A stretch of 64,000 nucleotides of DNA from Marthasterias glacialis. Taxonomy: Eukaryota; Echinodermata; Asteroidea; Forcipulatida; Asteriidae. The notes below the pieces were generated by a model. That model was not told the DNA's origin and did no database searches. It saw only the letters and a program-made list of their open reading frames with translations. A program made the translations under genes and the position numbers. This document shows positions 37,901-47,404 of the stretch, in pieces (position 1 is the first letter of the stretch; each line of letters begins with the position of its first letter). The stretch covers positions 17,078,397-17,142,396 of the forward strand of contig OU452219.1 in assembly GCA_911728455.2 (NCBI GenBank). Direction: 5' to 3'.

Positions 37901-40733
37901 AATTGAGGCATATTGATCAGTCAACATCAAACTCTTAAAAAACAGAATAAGATATTGTTAAAAAGCTAAATGATCTTTCTAAAATAACTTTTACAAAATT
38001 ATAAATAAATACCAATAATAAATAATGGACTTCAACACCCCAAACTGATCTTGTTATAGAACATAGGCGTTCGGCTGTTGTAGATGTGTCAACTCATTGG
38101 CTTGACTGTGCCAGGGTGATGTAAAGGTAGCTTCAAAAGGAGAAGGAAAAAGACCAAGAAGTACACAGATCTGACCGAAGAACTGCGTACCCTCAGCGGC
38201 GTAGCCAAGGGGGGGGGGGGCAGCATGTGCCCCACACAAATTTTCAGTACTCGCCCAGGTGCCCCCCATAAAAAAACGTAGATACATGTAATTCATTAAA
38301 AAACATGGCCCCTGCCCCCCCCCACAACTGAAAAGCAACCCCCCTCGCCCTGCCCAGGAAAAGAAATCCTGGCTATGCCGCTGTGTACCCTGTGGCAAGT
38401 GAAGATGATGGTTATCCCTGTGGTGGTTACAGCACTTGGCACCACTCTAAAGGCAGTGGAGAAACATCTTGATCAGATTGGTACAAACTGTGAGGGAAGA
38501 TCTGGAACAGAAGGTGGCGCTCTTGAGAACAGCCAGGATCCTTCAAAAGACCTCAAGATACAAAAGGCTACGCGATGTAGCCTGACTTAAGATCTTTCTT
38601 CTGCATTCTGTGATATCGCAAAATAAAAATAATAATAATGATAAAAAAAACCATTACCTGTCTTTCTTTCCTGGATGGTCACTGAATGTAATGTTCTTCT
38701 TTCTATGTCCTTTCTTATCCTTCTGATCATTTGCTGGATTAGCACTTTAACAAACAAAAAACATTTGAAATATGAAAAATTTACATTACATTGTTGTTTG
38801 CAAGAATGCCTCTCACTGGCTTTGATGTTTATAAATGTCGTCTGTTGATAAGTTTACCAATAATGACAAAACACTGCACAACATCAGTCGACCAATACAA
38901 ACACTGAGAATTCACAAAGACAAATGGTTGAAATAATGACAAATGAGATCAAATCCCCCGAGATTGATTTGATATGTGATCATGTTTTTACTGATGAACA
39001 AAAATAAGGTACATCAACATGATTATTTCACCATAATTGGTTACAAAGACTCTAACTTAGGGTGTGCCCCGTGGTCATAAATGGGTTGATGAGGTTGGCT
39101 GCCAAAGTCGCCCTTGAATGCCTGCAGCTCGAACACGTGTAGCCGCGTCCTTCGCAATTCAGCTTCTCAGCTGCCAGTAAGGATGATTAGCCTCCCAAAT
39201 TATTATTGCTATAAACAAACACTTTCACACCCAAAGGTGAATATTACATAAAAGTATTGAGTTAAATGTAAGAATGCTTTTTATAATAAGGACAAATTTT
39301 ACAAAAATGTTACACAATGTCCCAGTCTGGTGAAATGACCCAGTTTATATGTTCATCTGATAGTCTACATGGAGTAACAAATGATGAAGAATGAGATGAA
39401 ATGATGAAGATGACATGAAATTATGTGAGTTATTGGGTGATGTAAAACACAATTTTCTGACTGGACTGCAAAGTTATTCAGGTGGATGGATGTTGGAGAA
39501 ACTATTTTTTCAAAGAACAAAGGAAAGTACTGCATATACAGTGCTTAAACCCATTGGTGCATGGGTAAAACATAAAAATAATTTTCTTTTTTCCCCAATG
39601 CAAATCTAACATCTATTGGATATCCTGACAATGTTACCATTGATAACCCTGAGGGCACTCTCCATCAAAAAATTGGTCTTTTAAATGCAGACAATTTTAA
39701 TCCGTACAGACCCAGAGAAAACTGTGTCAGTTGGAACTAAGTTTCAGAGTGGGTTATTTGTACCCGACATTCTTGGGTGTAACCCCAAAATGATGGCGAA
39801 TGTCAAGTGTCGAGTAGAGTCACTTGAGTAGGACCTGGGTCGATGCAAGGATGTTTTTTTTTCAACACACCCATAGATTCTGCATTAAAATCGTTACAGA
39901 CTGTGCATGTGGCCCATTTCCTCCAATCCTCTTCTCCTATGTCACACTACATCAAGCTGTTCGGAGTTAGACTTTCTTGGAATGCCTGGTCCTTTGATAA
40001 GCACTGGTTGCTTGGACCTGAGGGCTAAATTCCTTTAAACCCCTTCACTTTGGCAATAGGATTTAGAAGGATTTAGGACTGTAAGGTAATGCATGCTACC
40101 TGCATGGGAAAAGCCCCACCAAATCACTTTGAACAAGTACCCCGTGTGCTATGTATGTATGCTAGCATTAGTCACCGCATAAAATGACATGGAGTGAAAC
40201 GTGTAGGAATCATGGAATGTGATGCAAAATGTGAAAAGTGAAACATAGTGACATGAATGGCTATGATCCTTCACCTGTTGGGTAACATCGGTGTGCGACA
40301 ACTAATGGATGAATGTAGGATAAATGTAAGGATCTTGTTAACACATTTTTTTTATAAATTATTGAATGTACATCAATAGAAATAATCTCACTTCAATGAG
40401 AAGAATTTGAAGGGATTGCAAAATGCCAAATTGAACTTTTACAAAATTACTACAATAATAAATTAATAAAATGTACTGATACGATCACTGTTGTGTACTC
40501 TGACCCTTCAAACTATTTTTACATGACTAATTCTTCCTATTAATGCATTAAAATAACATCAAGATTAGGACCAACTTGTATTGTTTTCTTGATGAAGAAA
40601 CCAACAAATTAAAATCTTGTGGAAATGCACAACTTATAAAAGTATTTGCAAATTATTCTATACTGCCTATGTTTCTAAATTCTGCATTCCAATTGATTTT
40701 TGGTAATTATCTGTTTTATCAGGATTTGCCCTT

Positions 40734-40780
<47 letters not shown>

Positions 40781-42433
40781 TGTATTGATTTCCCTGATAA
40801 AATTGTTTGATTTTTAAAAGGTTTTATAGGTTTAAAAAATGGTTTTAGCCTTTGTGAAAGACTCGAAACAGGTCGAAACATGAGCCCATTAACAATTTTT
40901 TGCATTTATACTACATGTCCTTTTGTCAGTTTGCAATCAGCTAAAAATGATATTTTGTTAATTTTTTTAAGGTCACTGTGAAGTAAGTATTTATGACAAG
41001 CAATAATTATGTCCATGTTTAAAACCAATGTACATAAGAAAAAAGAGAAATAGGAATAATACAGTGTGACTAGATATTATTTCTGTTTCTCTTGTGACTC
41101 ACTTTTACCACGGTTTTAAATGTAGAAACATAGACATATTTATTGCTTGTCAAAGTGGAATTTTGTGGTTATACATCACATGACTATAAAATCTTTTTTG
41201 AAACTCTTGATAAAGATATTTATTTCGAAAGTTTGCCTTTTATCTTTATATATAACATTTGTTTTGGATTAAATTCCCATTTTTACATTGGATTGATGAA
41301 CTTTTAAGTCACAGTGGTTATAGGTAAAATCCTGAAAATTCGATACAACAATTTTCTCTTGGTGTGGAAATGAAGAATGTGACTGTTACATTCTACAGGT
41401 TTACAAACTGTGTAAATCATTCAGTTAGATAAAGGCTTGGTCGTAACAAGGCAGAGCCTGCCATTTCCGTGATGGCAAATTTGTCTCTTTCAAGAAAATC
41501 TGAAGGTGTAAGGAGATCAGTGACAAATCTCATGCCTGCTTTTATTAATCCTGGACATCAAAGAAGGGAATTTGTCTTGTCATTTGAATTCAATAGTTTT
41601 TGTATTCTTACCTTGTTCACAGTTCACTGAGTAACTTTTTGTTTCCTCAATATACCTTTATCAATTTTTGAGGTTTTCTACTTTTCACAAGATTTTAATG
41701 TACACATAATGTTAGTTCCTTGTATTCTTGTAAGTTTGGCCAAATAAACAATAATAATAGTATTATAATATTAGTACTAATTATTAATTAACTAGTTCCC
41801 AAATAATACAAGTAATACTAGGCCTTCATAACTAAAAACTAAGCCTAAGGACAGGTTTAACACTAATAGTAGAAGTTAGAACATTATTTTAAGTAAGCAC
41901 AAAAAAGTTCAAATTTAAAGTAAAGAAAAAATAAAATAAAATTACATTTGCCAGTATCAGTGGAATTTTGTGGTTATACATCACATGACTATAAAATCTA
42001 TTTTGAAACTCTTGATAAAAAATCTTGGCTTCGCCCGGGTTCGAACCGGGGACCTTCTGCGTGTAAAGCAGACGTGATAACCACTACACTACGAAACCGA
42101 CTTGCACTATCCACGCAGATATTACTTTATATACAATTAATACCCACCTTGATTGGAACTCCAGCGAATTTGAATCTTCTTTCCAATACCACTTTCCAGT
42201 ACTTGGTGATAGTACCTTAGGATTTGACAAATTATGATAAATTTTCAACAAAAAGGCAATGACAAGTCAAAAAATGAACGTTTTGGGCCACACACGCAGC
42301 CCATAGAGTTTTTTCTGGCCTGAGCTGAGTGAGCCGAGGCCGAGTAAACAAAATTTCATGTCTGAATGAACTTCTCATCTAGAAGTAAAACTAAAATACA
42401 CACCTCTTCTGCCATAATCACCGTTTTAGCCAT
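24937..42433 (-). CDS. PPP1R36: Protein phosphatase 1 regulatory subunit 36, complete, 16 exons
   Basis: PP1-binding regulatory subunit, testis-enriched in mammals. Exons in transcript order: 42404-42433, 42148-42215, 38658-38744, 37561-37697, 35937-36003, 34770-34868, 33226-33366, 32152-32194, 31186-31268, 30629-30778, 30269-30298, 29926-30015, 28937-28996, 28011-28115, 25438-25469, 24937-25013. All phases agree; total 1299 nt, 432 residues (human 422). Family blocks: WYWKEDSNSLEF; an RVxF-type PP1 site KNITF at 49-53; LSLLIEVNVQTQSFE; LDQFDEFLLGLLNYF; EIKSRMEAAQHKLAKSYCVL then ILGLGLPDHHHMGCG; STYKDRDIYE; FCVHLVWIVFRRKDYE; MLRSDVFNPAL; QRSPVLVSLLP. It ends in an acidic run, DDDDDM-stop. Tiny exons of 30, 30 and 32 nt are fixed only by phase and splice sites. 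No damage seen. Introns hold SINEs, MITEs, a LINE remnant and a tRNA gene. Confidence 0.9.
25180..25352 (-). mobile_element. tRNA-derived SINE, family S3, with target duplication
   Basis: Head GGGCTGGATAGCTCAGTTGG is a tRNA A-box region, and GGTTCAAATCCC is the B box. The body reads CTTTGTTCACCCCAAAATTG then CAGTCAGTTTCCCTTGTGG. AATAGTTTTTTT flanks it on both sides (about 25167-25179 and 25357-25368). Lies in the last intron of PPP1R36. Confidence 0.8.
26147..26478. mobile_element. Palindromic dispersed element (family N), copy 2
   Basis: ATCCTGTTGGTATATGTGAC at left is mirrored by ATGACATACCAACAGGAT at right. It shares GGACTTGGCTTTTACAT and ATGAACGGTGAAA-type blocks with the copy at 11340. 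In PPP1R36 intron 14. Confidence 0.6.
27590..27930 (-). repeat. Dispersed repeat of uncertain class
   Basis: An AT-rich block with phrases such as GATTGTTCCAAATCATTGG and CCAGCTATACACTGAAAG, which I associate with interspersed repeats of marine invertebrates. No coding capacity and no clear terminal repeats. Intronic in PPP1R36. Confidence 0.35.
28241..28424. mobile_element. MITE family B, near-complete copy in PPP1R36 intron
   Basis: GGCCCAAATTCATACAGCTG at left and CAGCTCAATAAAATTGTGCC at right, with the internal block GGATACCAGTCATAAATGG. 126 bp upstream of the exon at 28011-28115. Confidence 0.7.
28585..28826 (-). mobile_element. tRNA-derived SINE, family S1, truncated
   Basis: Minus strand shows GTGTGGGTTCGAGTCCTGG (B box) followed by CAGTTGTGTCCTTAAGCGAG and GGTTTACCCTGG. 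It matches the S1 copies at 34965 and 36533 but lacks the (ATT)n tail. Confidence 0.7.
31305..31626 (-). mobile_element. tRNA-derived SINE, family S2, full-length copy
   Basis: Reverse orientation of the 2283 copy: (AATA)n, then TGGGAGGCTAATCATCC, through CACAGGAGAGAACCAACGCC, to a B-box-like patch near 31570-31600. Long open frames through it are fortuitous. It starts 36 nt upstream of the PPP1R36 exon at 31186-31268. Confidence 0.75.
31832..32030. mobile_element. MITE family B, near-complete copy
   Basis: CCCAATTTCATAGAGCTGCT at left and GCAGCTTGATGAAATTGGGC at right, 199 bp. In PPP1R36 intron 8, about 120 bp from exon 8. Confidence 0.75.
32262..32513. mobile_element. MITE with long inverted ends and GTCAGAAC target duplication
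   Basis: Left CAAAGGTTATAGAGTGCCGA then AGGCGCAAGATGGGGAAC; right GTTCCCCATCTTGCGCC then TTCGGCGCTCTATAATCTTT. GTCAGAAC occurs at 32254-32261 and 32514-32521, an 8-bp duplication as made by hAT transposases. 68 bp upstream of PPP1R36 exon 8. Confidence 0.8.
33462..33570 (-). repeat. SINE S3 fragment, reverse orientation
   Basis: ATCAATTTTGGGGTGAACAA and CCCAGTCAGTTTCCCTTGTG are the S3 body blocks, rearranged around an AT-rich insert, without the tRNA head. Confidence 0.55.
33740..33925 (+). mobile_element. tRNA-derived SINE, family S3, second copy
   Basis: GGGCTGGATAGCTCAGTTGG, then GCAGGTTCAAATCCCGCTCC, then the S3 body ending CCAGTCAGTTTCCTTGTGG. Opposite orientation to the fragment at 33462 and to the copy at 25180. 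The 5' GATATTGACAAAA is shared too, so the SINE starts upstream of the tRNA part. Confidence 0.8.
33947..34070. mobile_element. Palindromic MITE family D, copy 2
   Basis: CCCCAATTTCTTGGCTCTGC at left and GCAGTGCCATGAAATCGGG at right, with the same inner GCTTAC...GTAAGC pairing as the copy at 17855. Confidence 0.7.
34490..34761. mobile_element. MITE ending 8 bp from a PPP1R36 splice donor
   Basis: AATAGACCAATCCATTTAGC at left is mirrored by GCTTAATGGATCGGTCTATT at right, and CCGCCCCCA by AGTGGGAGTGG. Its right edge lies just downstream, in transcript terms, of the exon 6 donor (GT at 34768-34769). Confidence 0.65.
34965..35297 (+). mobile_element. tRNA-derived SINE, family S1, full-length copy
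   Basis: Leu/Ser-tRNA-like head (GAGTGGTCTTGAGTCTCGG ... GTGGGTTCGAATCCCGATCG). It then reads CCTTGAGCAAGGCACTTTAC, AATGGGTACCTGCGAGGG, and a tail GGCGCTTAGAGACAATG with (TTATTA)-like repeats. In PPP1R36 intron 5. This type of SINE is widespread in marine invertebrates. Confidence 0.8.
35298..35460. repeat. Dispersed repeat (family O), copy 1
   Basis: GATGCAATAGGTCCGACATT...CATGGCATATG with poly-T. The same order of blocks recurs at 43960-44290. It directly follows the S1 SINE tail. Confidence 0.5.
36095..36215. mobile_element. Palindromic MITE-like element
   Basis: GGCTCAGAGCAGTAAGGACT at left is mirrored by AGTCCTTTCTGCTCTGAGCC at right. Upstream of PPP1R36 exon 5. Confidence 0.55.
36533..36903 (-). 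mobile_element. tRNA-derived SINE, family S1, longest copy
   Basis: Minus strand: tRNA-like head ending GTGGGTTCGAGTCCCGG, then TGTGTCCCTGAGCAAGACAC, then GCAAAATGGGTACCTGTGAG. It ends in GAAAAGCGCTATATTAAAAC and an (ATT)n tail at 36536-36560. In PPP1R36 intron 4. Confidence 0.85.
36955..37102. mobile_element. Palindromic MITE, AGACCCCTTTGCAT family
   Basis: AGACCCCTTTGCATAGGGCG is mirrored at right by ATATGCAAAGGGGGTCT. The GGCGCC/GGGCGCTGTC blocks are also mirrored. Related AAATGGC...GACGTC...TTGCAAGGG motifs occur near 5880, 11815, 34285 and 37470. Confidence 0.6.
38040..38585 (+). mobile_element. Decayed LINE ORF fragment interrupted by a hAT-like MITE
   Basis: The plus strand reads DLTEELRT before 38194 and, after the MITE, LWQVKMMVIPVVVTALGTTL and KHLDQIG. 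This is the terminal motif of many non-LTR ORF2 proteins. Later codons drift. It is a small relic in PPP1R36 intron 3, on the opposite strand. Confidence 0.6.
38194..38383. mobile_element. hAT-like MITE nested in the LINE relic
   Basis: CAGCGGCGTAGCCAAGGG at left and CTGGCTATGCCGCTG at right. The flanks CGTACCCT (38186-38193) and TGTACCCT (38384-38391) match 7 of 8. Confidence 0.8.
39061..39211 (+). mobile_element. SINE family S2, 5'-truncated copy
   Basis: Contains TGCAGCTCGAACACGTG, CAGCTTCTCAGCTGCCAG and GATTAGCCTCCCAAATTATT, identical in order to the 3' half of the copy at 2283. In PPP1R36 intron 2. Confidence 0.7.
39212..41950. other. AT-rich interior of PPP1R36 intron 2
   Basis: No exon or named repeat recognised apart from the (TTTA)n tract at 40733-40781 and a 61-bp segment at 41154-41214 that is duplicated next to the tRNA gene. 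Confidence 0.45.
40733..40781. repeat. (TTTA)n microsatellite
   Basis: About 12 tandem TTTA units. It encodes an accidental Leu-Phe-Ile-Tyr repeat in one frame. Confidence 0.95.
41959..42019. repeat. 61-bp duplicate of 41154-41214
   Basis: Starts AGTGGAATTTTGTGGTTATA and differs from the other copy at one position by eye. It lies directly 3' (in tRNA orientation) of the tRNA-Val terminator. Confidence 0.85.
42026..42098 (-). tRNA. tRNA-Val (anticodon UAC)
   Basis: The minus strand folds into a full cloverleaf. Acceptor GGTTTCG pairs with CGAAGCC (one G-U), D arm GTGTAGTGGTTATCAC, anticodon arm TCTGC-TTTACAC-GCAGA with TAC. The T arm is CCCGG-TTCGAAC-CCGGG, discriminator A. A T6 run follows within a few bases, a Pol III terminator. 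A-box and B-box sequences are canonical. No intron. It lies in PPP1R36 intron 2, 50 bp past exon 2, on the same strand as the host gene. It looks functional, unlike the SINE heads elsewhere. Confidence 0.93.
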
Positions 42434-42765
42434 TGCTTCTTTTACGAAGAGTGTACAGTGTATGTTGGTAAGACAAACATATTTGGATAAGACGACAAAT
42501 TCAAACGTGATCTCGACCGTACTCCTAGGTCTACATTTAGAACGACGGTCCGGCCGTATTCGCTCGCAGCAGAGCAGCAGAGAGCTAACCTAATCGGTGG
42601 TGTACATCAAAAATAGCCCATTAAAGCATGCAATCGTCTTGTGAAGAGTACCAATGAAATCTCCTAGAAACGCAATACAACCAATATCGACAGAGGGCGG
42701 CAGACCATTTATCCGGTCTCGATCTGTCATCCTCTCGATTGGCTCTCTGATCCGTGCCACGCACC

Positions 42766-42900
42766 GGCGAAACTATGGTAAAATTTTAGGGGGCGGGGGC
42801 ACAATTTTTGTTGGGGGGCACTTCTGGCCAGTTAATACCCTTTTCAGTGCTCTTGGTATGCTGTTTTGAGATAATCTGACGTGGAAGTAAAAACAAAATA
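42766..42900 (+). mobile_element. Truncated copy of the 7768-type hAT-like MITE
   Basis: GGCGAAACTATGGTAAAATT, a G-rich run, CTTTTCAGTGCTCTTGGTAT and AATCTGACGTGGAAG follow the order seen at 7768-7970. The right half is missing. Confidence 0.65.
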
Positions 42901-43602
42901 ATACACGCTCAGAACCCTTGCCCGAAATCGAAAAACATGCACAAATCATGAATGTAGCGAGGTTTGCAGAGACACCATAACATCTCCTCTGCAAACCTCA
43001 CTGTAGTAAGATAGATTGTATTCTCACCATGCAAAGTTCCAAATCACCAGTATAATTCACGAATGGTTTGATTCAGTAGCGCCCCACCCACATGTAGGCA
43101 TACCTCGTCTGGTCCGCCACATTCACAAAACAATAAAATAGCAAAAACTGCCGTTTGAATATCGCAGTGTATGATGAGGCATAGCACCGTGTCACGTGCG
43201 GAACCGGTTAATAATAATTGATATCCTCTTGGGCCAATTAGGTCCAATTTCCACACTCGACCAGTAATTGGTTTTTGGTTAAGAACCCTCGTCAGCTTGA
43301 TTGATGCAAGTTGTTTCAATAAGTATGTCGATTATTAGAAACAACTTCATTTCTGATAATACTTTTGGAGTCCTTTATGAGTAGGCCTAATGACACCAGG
43401 GACAGGGAATGGTTGTTGTACTGTATGCCTAGCCTACGTCTTTGTCTTTGATTTAATACTTAGTACGATTTATATTATATTCCATTTATTACGTGCCTAT
43501 ATCTTTGATATGTGACGTTAATTCACGTTTCTTTTCTATAAAGAACTGACCTCTCACGTGAGTTTCCATAACGCTCTACACACAAGCATATTATAAATTG
43601 CA

Positions 43603-43959
43603 TTAAAGCCCCAGCTCAACATTGGTAAGGAGAAAAACGTATATGTTCACAGATTTACATATACCTTACATAATTATGTTGATAGAAAACCGTCCTTGAA
43701 ATATTTCTGCCTTAAGTGTTATCGTTTTTAAATAAACGAAATAAGATCCAAAATTAGTTTTCGTCTCAGTGAGACGAAAACCCTGCCTAAAGAATGCATA
43801 TCAAAAATGCTGAATGCATTTTTACTGTTTTCTCGCAAATGAAACAACGAAATGAGCTGACATTTTCACAGGTTGGTTTTATTACATTATTATCTTGAGT
43901 TGTGCCAATAATGGAAGCATTTACAGTCAGCTTTACCAATGTTGAGCTGGGGCCTTAAA
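43603..43959. mobile_element. TTAA-flanked MITE (family A), copy 4
   Basis: AAGCCCCAGCTCAACATTGG and CCAATGTTGAGCTGGGGCC ends with TTAA at both borders. The best-preserved ends of the family in this window. Confidence 0.88.
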
Positions 43960-44290
43960 GATGCTAGGTCCGATGCGATTTTTACACCGATTTGACCCGA
44001 CAATTTAAAATTTAATTTTAAATAGCTACTCTTACAAATTCCAGAAAGTTATGAGCTTTCATTGACAGTATTCCACGAAAAAATCCGCCACTTATATGCG
44101 GAAGTTAGTTAAAAACTAAACATGAATTATTGTCAGGATCCCGACATTATCTCACAACCATCGGCCATGTGCTTTGCTTGTTACATTTTTTTGTTTTGCA
44201 TTGTGCGTGGCATATGCAAATTGGTTTTTTTTTTGGTTTTGAAGCAGCATCATCTTCAAGGAAATTCTTCAAGAGAAAAAAAAATCTGCT
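43960..44290. repeat. Dispersed repeat (family O), copy 2
   Basis: GATGCTAGGTCCGATGCGAT, then CCGACATTATCTCAC and GTGGCATATGCAAA with poly-T, collinear with 35298-35460. It abuts the family A MITE, as copy 1 abuts a SINE. Confidence 0.5.
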
Positions 44291-44818
44291 TTACGCTTCA
44301 CAAGTTCCACCACATCATCTTCAACATTTTCCCAAGACCTTCTCTTCAAACTCTTGAACTAAATCGGGCGTTGCGCTTCGCATTTACTACAGGAGGAATT
44401 TGGTGATAAATACTGTATCTGCTTCTGAGGTGGAACTGACCAAAGATTCGGAGCGTCATGTAGGCTTGTTTCCATTGCTTCTAAAGGTAACACCTCAGTT
44501 ATGGATTATCAAATCAAAATACTTATACATGATTATACTTTGGGATATACTAAAAGTGCCAACTTGGAAATTAACTCTCGAAGTTTGCGCCCCTACTGAA
44601 AATTCTGGATCTGCCCGCCCCTGTTGGTCAAAGTTATGCAGACCAAGTCATGTCACACGGCCGCCTTGCGCAGTGGATCGATACCAACAGAGGATAAAGC
44701 CAAATCAGAATCACGGAACAAGAGCCATTTTAGTTCAAGTCACACTCAGCCGGTAATATAGCATCGTCTGCAAGTCATCAAGTTCGGATTCCCCTCCCAT
44801 TGCACGTCTGTCACTCAC

Positions 44819-44903
44819 CATACTCTCGAATATCATAAACACTTGGGCTCCGGGAGGAAGCGACGGAATGAAATTGACCTTAAAGACGGCTGATGGATCG
44901 TCG
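44819..44903 (-). CDS. Possible isolated exon, VIT-domain-like
   Basis: An 85-nt segment with an acceptor (GTGACCGCAG) and a strong donor (GTGAGT). It reads DDPSAVFKVNFIPSLPPGAQ then VFMIFESM. This resembles, weakly, the end of the VIT domain of inter-alpha-trypsin inhibitor heavy chains. No neighbouring exon was found, so it may be a relic or chance. Confidence 0.25.
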
Positions 44904-45090
44904 CTGCGGTCACGTAGCGTGAAAATGATGAGGAGAACCACACAGGAGGGACTTCGTGTGCTTCAAGATGATGGAAAGGGTAGGGCAGGAAGATGTATTG
45001 GCCTATAATGTAGTTTGATATCACAGACCCTTTCTTCTGAATGTGGGCCTCCATTTTATTTTAATGAAAATAACAGATTTCTTCATTATA

Positions 45091-45511
45091 TAGGTTTTCC
45101 CGGTCATTTTTGGTATTAAAGAAGCGGCCAATTTGAAGGTCGCGTAATTCTATTACGCGCCAAATTGAAAGCTCCTCAGAACAGTGTTTTAATTTCACTT
45201 AATTTAATGTGCATAAAACAATATTGTTCTTTTGAGTCATCGATTAAAAAAGATAGCCATTCATTTTTAACAATCCACTCGAACAGAAGCTTTTCGCAAA
45301 TTTGTACTTACTCTGCTAAAACTGAATGCCGATTTCGCATGGCTAAAAAGAACGCCTTATAACTTTATAAGTTGAATTGAATATAATGCTGTATGAATTC
45401 GCATGCCTCTAAAAGTAAACTTGAATGACGGTTTCAAATGAAGAAGAACTATCGGTTTAATACGAATGCATGAAAGTAAAATGGGCCGGGAAAATGACCG
45501 GGAAAAACCTA
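45091..45511. mobile_element. Non-autonomous DNA transposon with CCCGGTCATTTT ends
   Basis: TAGGTTTTCCCGGTCATTTT at left and AAAATGACCGGGAAAAACCTA at right, 421 bp. No transposase coding. No clear target duplication. Confidence 0.7.
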
Positions 45512-46890
45512 CAATACACGCCACCTGGTGGTTACCTCTGAGGCATCAGTTTCTTTCATTTGGCATATTAATACAAAACAAATCTTCCTTAATTATTTTG
45601 TCTTGGCCCATAGATAGGTTCAACAAATATCCAAACTAATCGGAAAGCCAGAGAGTACGATGATTAAGGGAATTAGATTGTGCAAGAAAGCAACCTGCAC
45701 AGTATGGATGAAAATGGAAATGAAATGTTAGGTGCAAAAAAAGCCACTGACGAGTTAAGATTTGAACTATGTTCCACAAAAAGGATGAACATTTCGTCAT
45801 CAGGTAGGCCCATAGACTGAGCAAGTCCTTGCTCTATATGGTAGGACCTATATAGTTCCAATCTTATCGAGTCCGTAGCACAAGGACCATGTCTCGTCCA
45901 ATGGTTTTTTTGTGCGTAACATATCGTTTGCATTTTCATCCACACTGTGATTGCTTTCTTGCATTTGCACACAAATAGTTAAGTATAGTTTATTTAAAAG
46001 TCCTAAGACACTTCGTAGAGATTTGTTTTTGCAACCAGAGGCAGTGCGCATTAGTTCACGATGAAATCAGTGCTTTGCCATCGTCCTTGCTTTTTAGACC
46101 AATATTCGAAGCAAGTACGTGTAATTGATGGGTAGACAGGTGGCCCGTGCACACCCCCATGTGACACACCAGACCCGTGAGTCCGCATCAAGAATGATAA
46201 TTGGTTGGGCGGAGTTTACCGGAGGCGTTGATTATTGCTTCTGCCTCTCTGATAGTAATCAGTTATTCTTTTGTCAATAATGGCTGGAACGTCTTCAATC
46301 TGGACATGATGTTTGGACATTGGTAGTTAGCGGAACATCAGCTGTCGTCAATTTTAAAGATCATTTTGAAGGATCCTTTACAAAGGTTAGCACCCCGACC
46401 AGTGCATTTTGCTTTAAAAAGCGTCTGACATGTTATTTGGGGGCCGTCGAAAGTTCTCATGGTAACGGATACCCTTGCTATCTCACATTTCACATTGCAT
46501 GTTATTTCTTCTCTTTAACATTTCTGAAGGCGAAATATTGTTTTATCACCCACCCCGTCTCGTTTTAAGTTAAGGAACAATTACTAAGGCATGATTGATG
46601 TCGTCACAGTTTGAGGACGCTCTTGTCCAGGTATATATAATATAGTGTCACCAGGGACCTGTTTTTTTTTATACTCCCCCAATACAATTTGGGTTTGATA
46701 TGAATCAGACATGTCAATACAACAATGCTGGCAATGCTAAAAATTCAGCTAACAAATGAAGAAGAGATGTCATTTCACACTGTACACAATCCCGCAGGCC
46801 TGAATTGGGAATTTTGCCAAGGACGTGAACACCAGCTCCTTGATTTCCACGAGGCGTTGTCTCATCCATAGCAAAGGGCCCCTAGTCTCA
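45512..46890. other. Unassigned non-coding stretch
   Basis: Nothing recognised. Several overlapping short open frames on the minus strand (45.67-46.05 kb) have no family motif and no supporting splice pattern. Confidence 0.35.
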
Positions 46891-46891
46891 A

Positions 46892-47023
46892 TGACCCTTT
46901 TCGAATTCATGGCTTCGGCTTTCAGGCTCCGTCTGCCTTTTGAAGCCACGCGTGTACACCGAAAGTGCACGTTTTCAAAAAAACTGACGGAGCCTAAGCC
47001 GAAGACGTGGTTTCAAAAAGGGC
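46892..47023. mobile_element. Palindromic MITE
   Basis: TGACCCTTTTCGAATTCATG then GCTTCGGCTTTCAGGCTCCG at left; CGGAGCCTAAGCCGAAGACG then TGGTTTCAAAAAGGGCA at right. Confidence 0.65.
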
Positions 47024-47404
47024 AATTCTCAACCAATGAGCAAGTTTACGGAGTGACACCATACTATTAAAGAAGATGGAGTGGGCTTGGGTACAATTTA
47101 CATTCGTCTTCAGAAGGGAACATAAAAAAATGACAGTGAGAATTGTGAAGAGACCAGAAGAAGTGTTTTTGGTTGTTTATAATTATTTGTCGGTGCCTGT
47201 TCCGCAGAGCTGATAAAGGCAGCTTACCACAAAAACACTTGCTAAAGCGTAGAGAAAGAAAATGATTAAAATACAGATACTTGTTCCAAAGGGTTTTATT
47301 TCAAGTGGGATTTTCAAAGGGGATCTTCAATGTATATGTATGTATGGGCTCTTACGATGCTCTGTACAATTTGTTTTTGTTTTTCCAAACTAATTTTCTT
47401 AATT

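Larger units (their letters stand above)
42434..44800. other. Gene-free flank upstream of PPP1R36
   Basis: No exon recognised. It contains the presumed PPP1R36 promoter just above 42433, a truncated hAT-like MITE (42766-42900), a family A MITE (43603-43959) and a family O repeat (43960-44290). Confidence 0.45.

Noticed and set aside
44122-44406. 94-codon plus-strand open frame with hydrophobic stretches
   Set aside because: It lies on a dispersed repeat also present at 35.3 kb, and the hydrophobic run comes from a poly-T tract.
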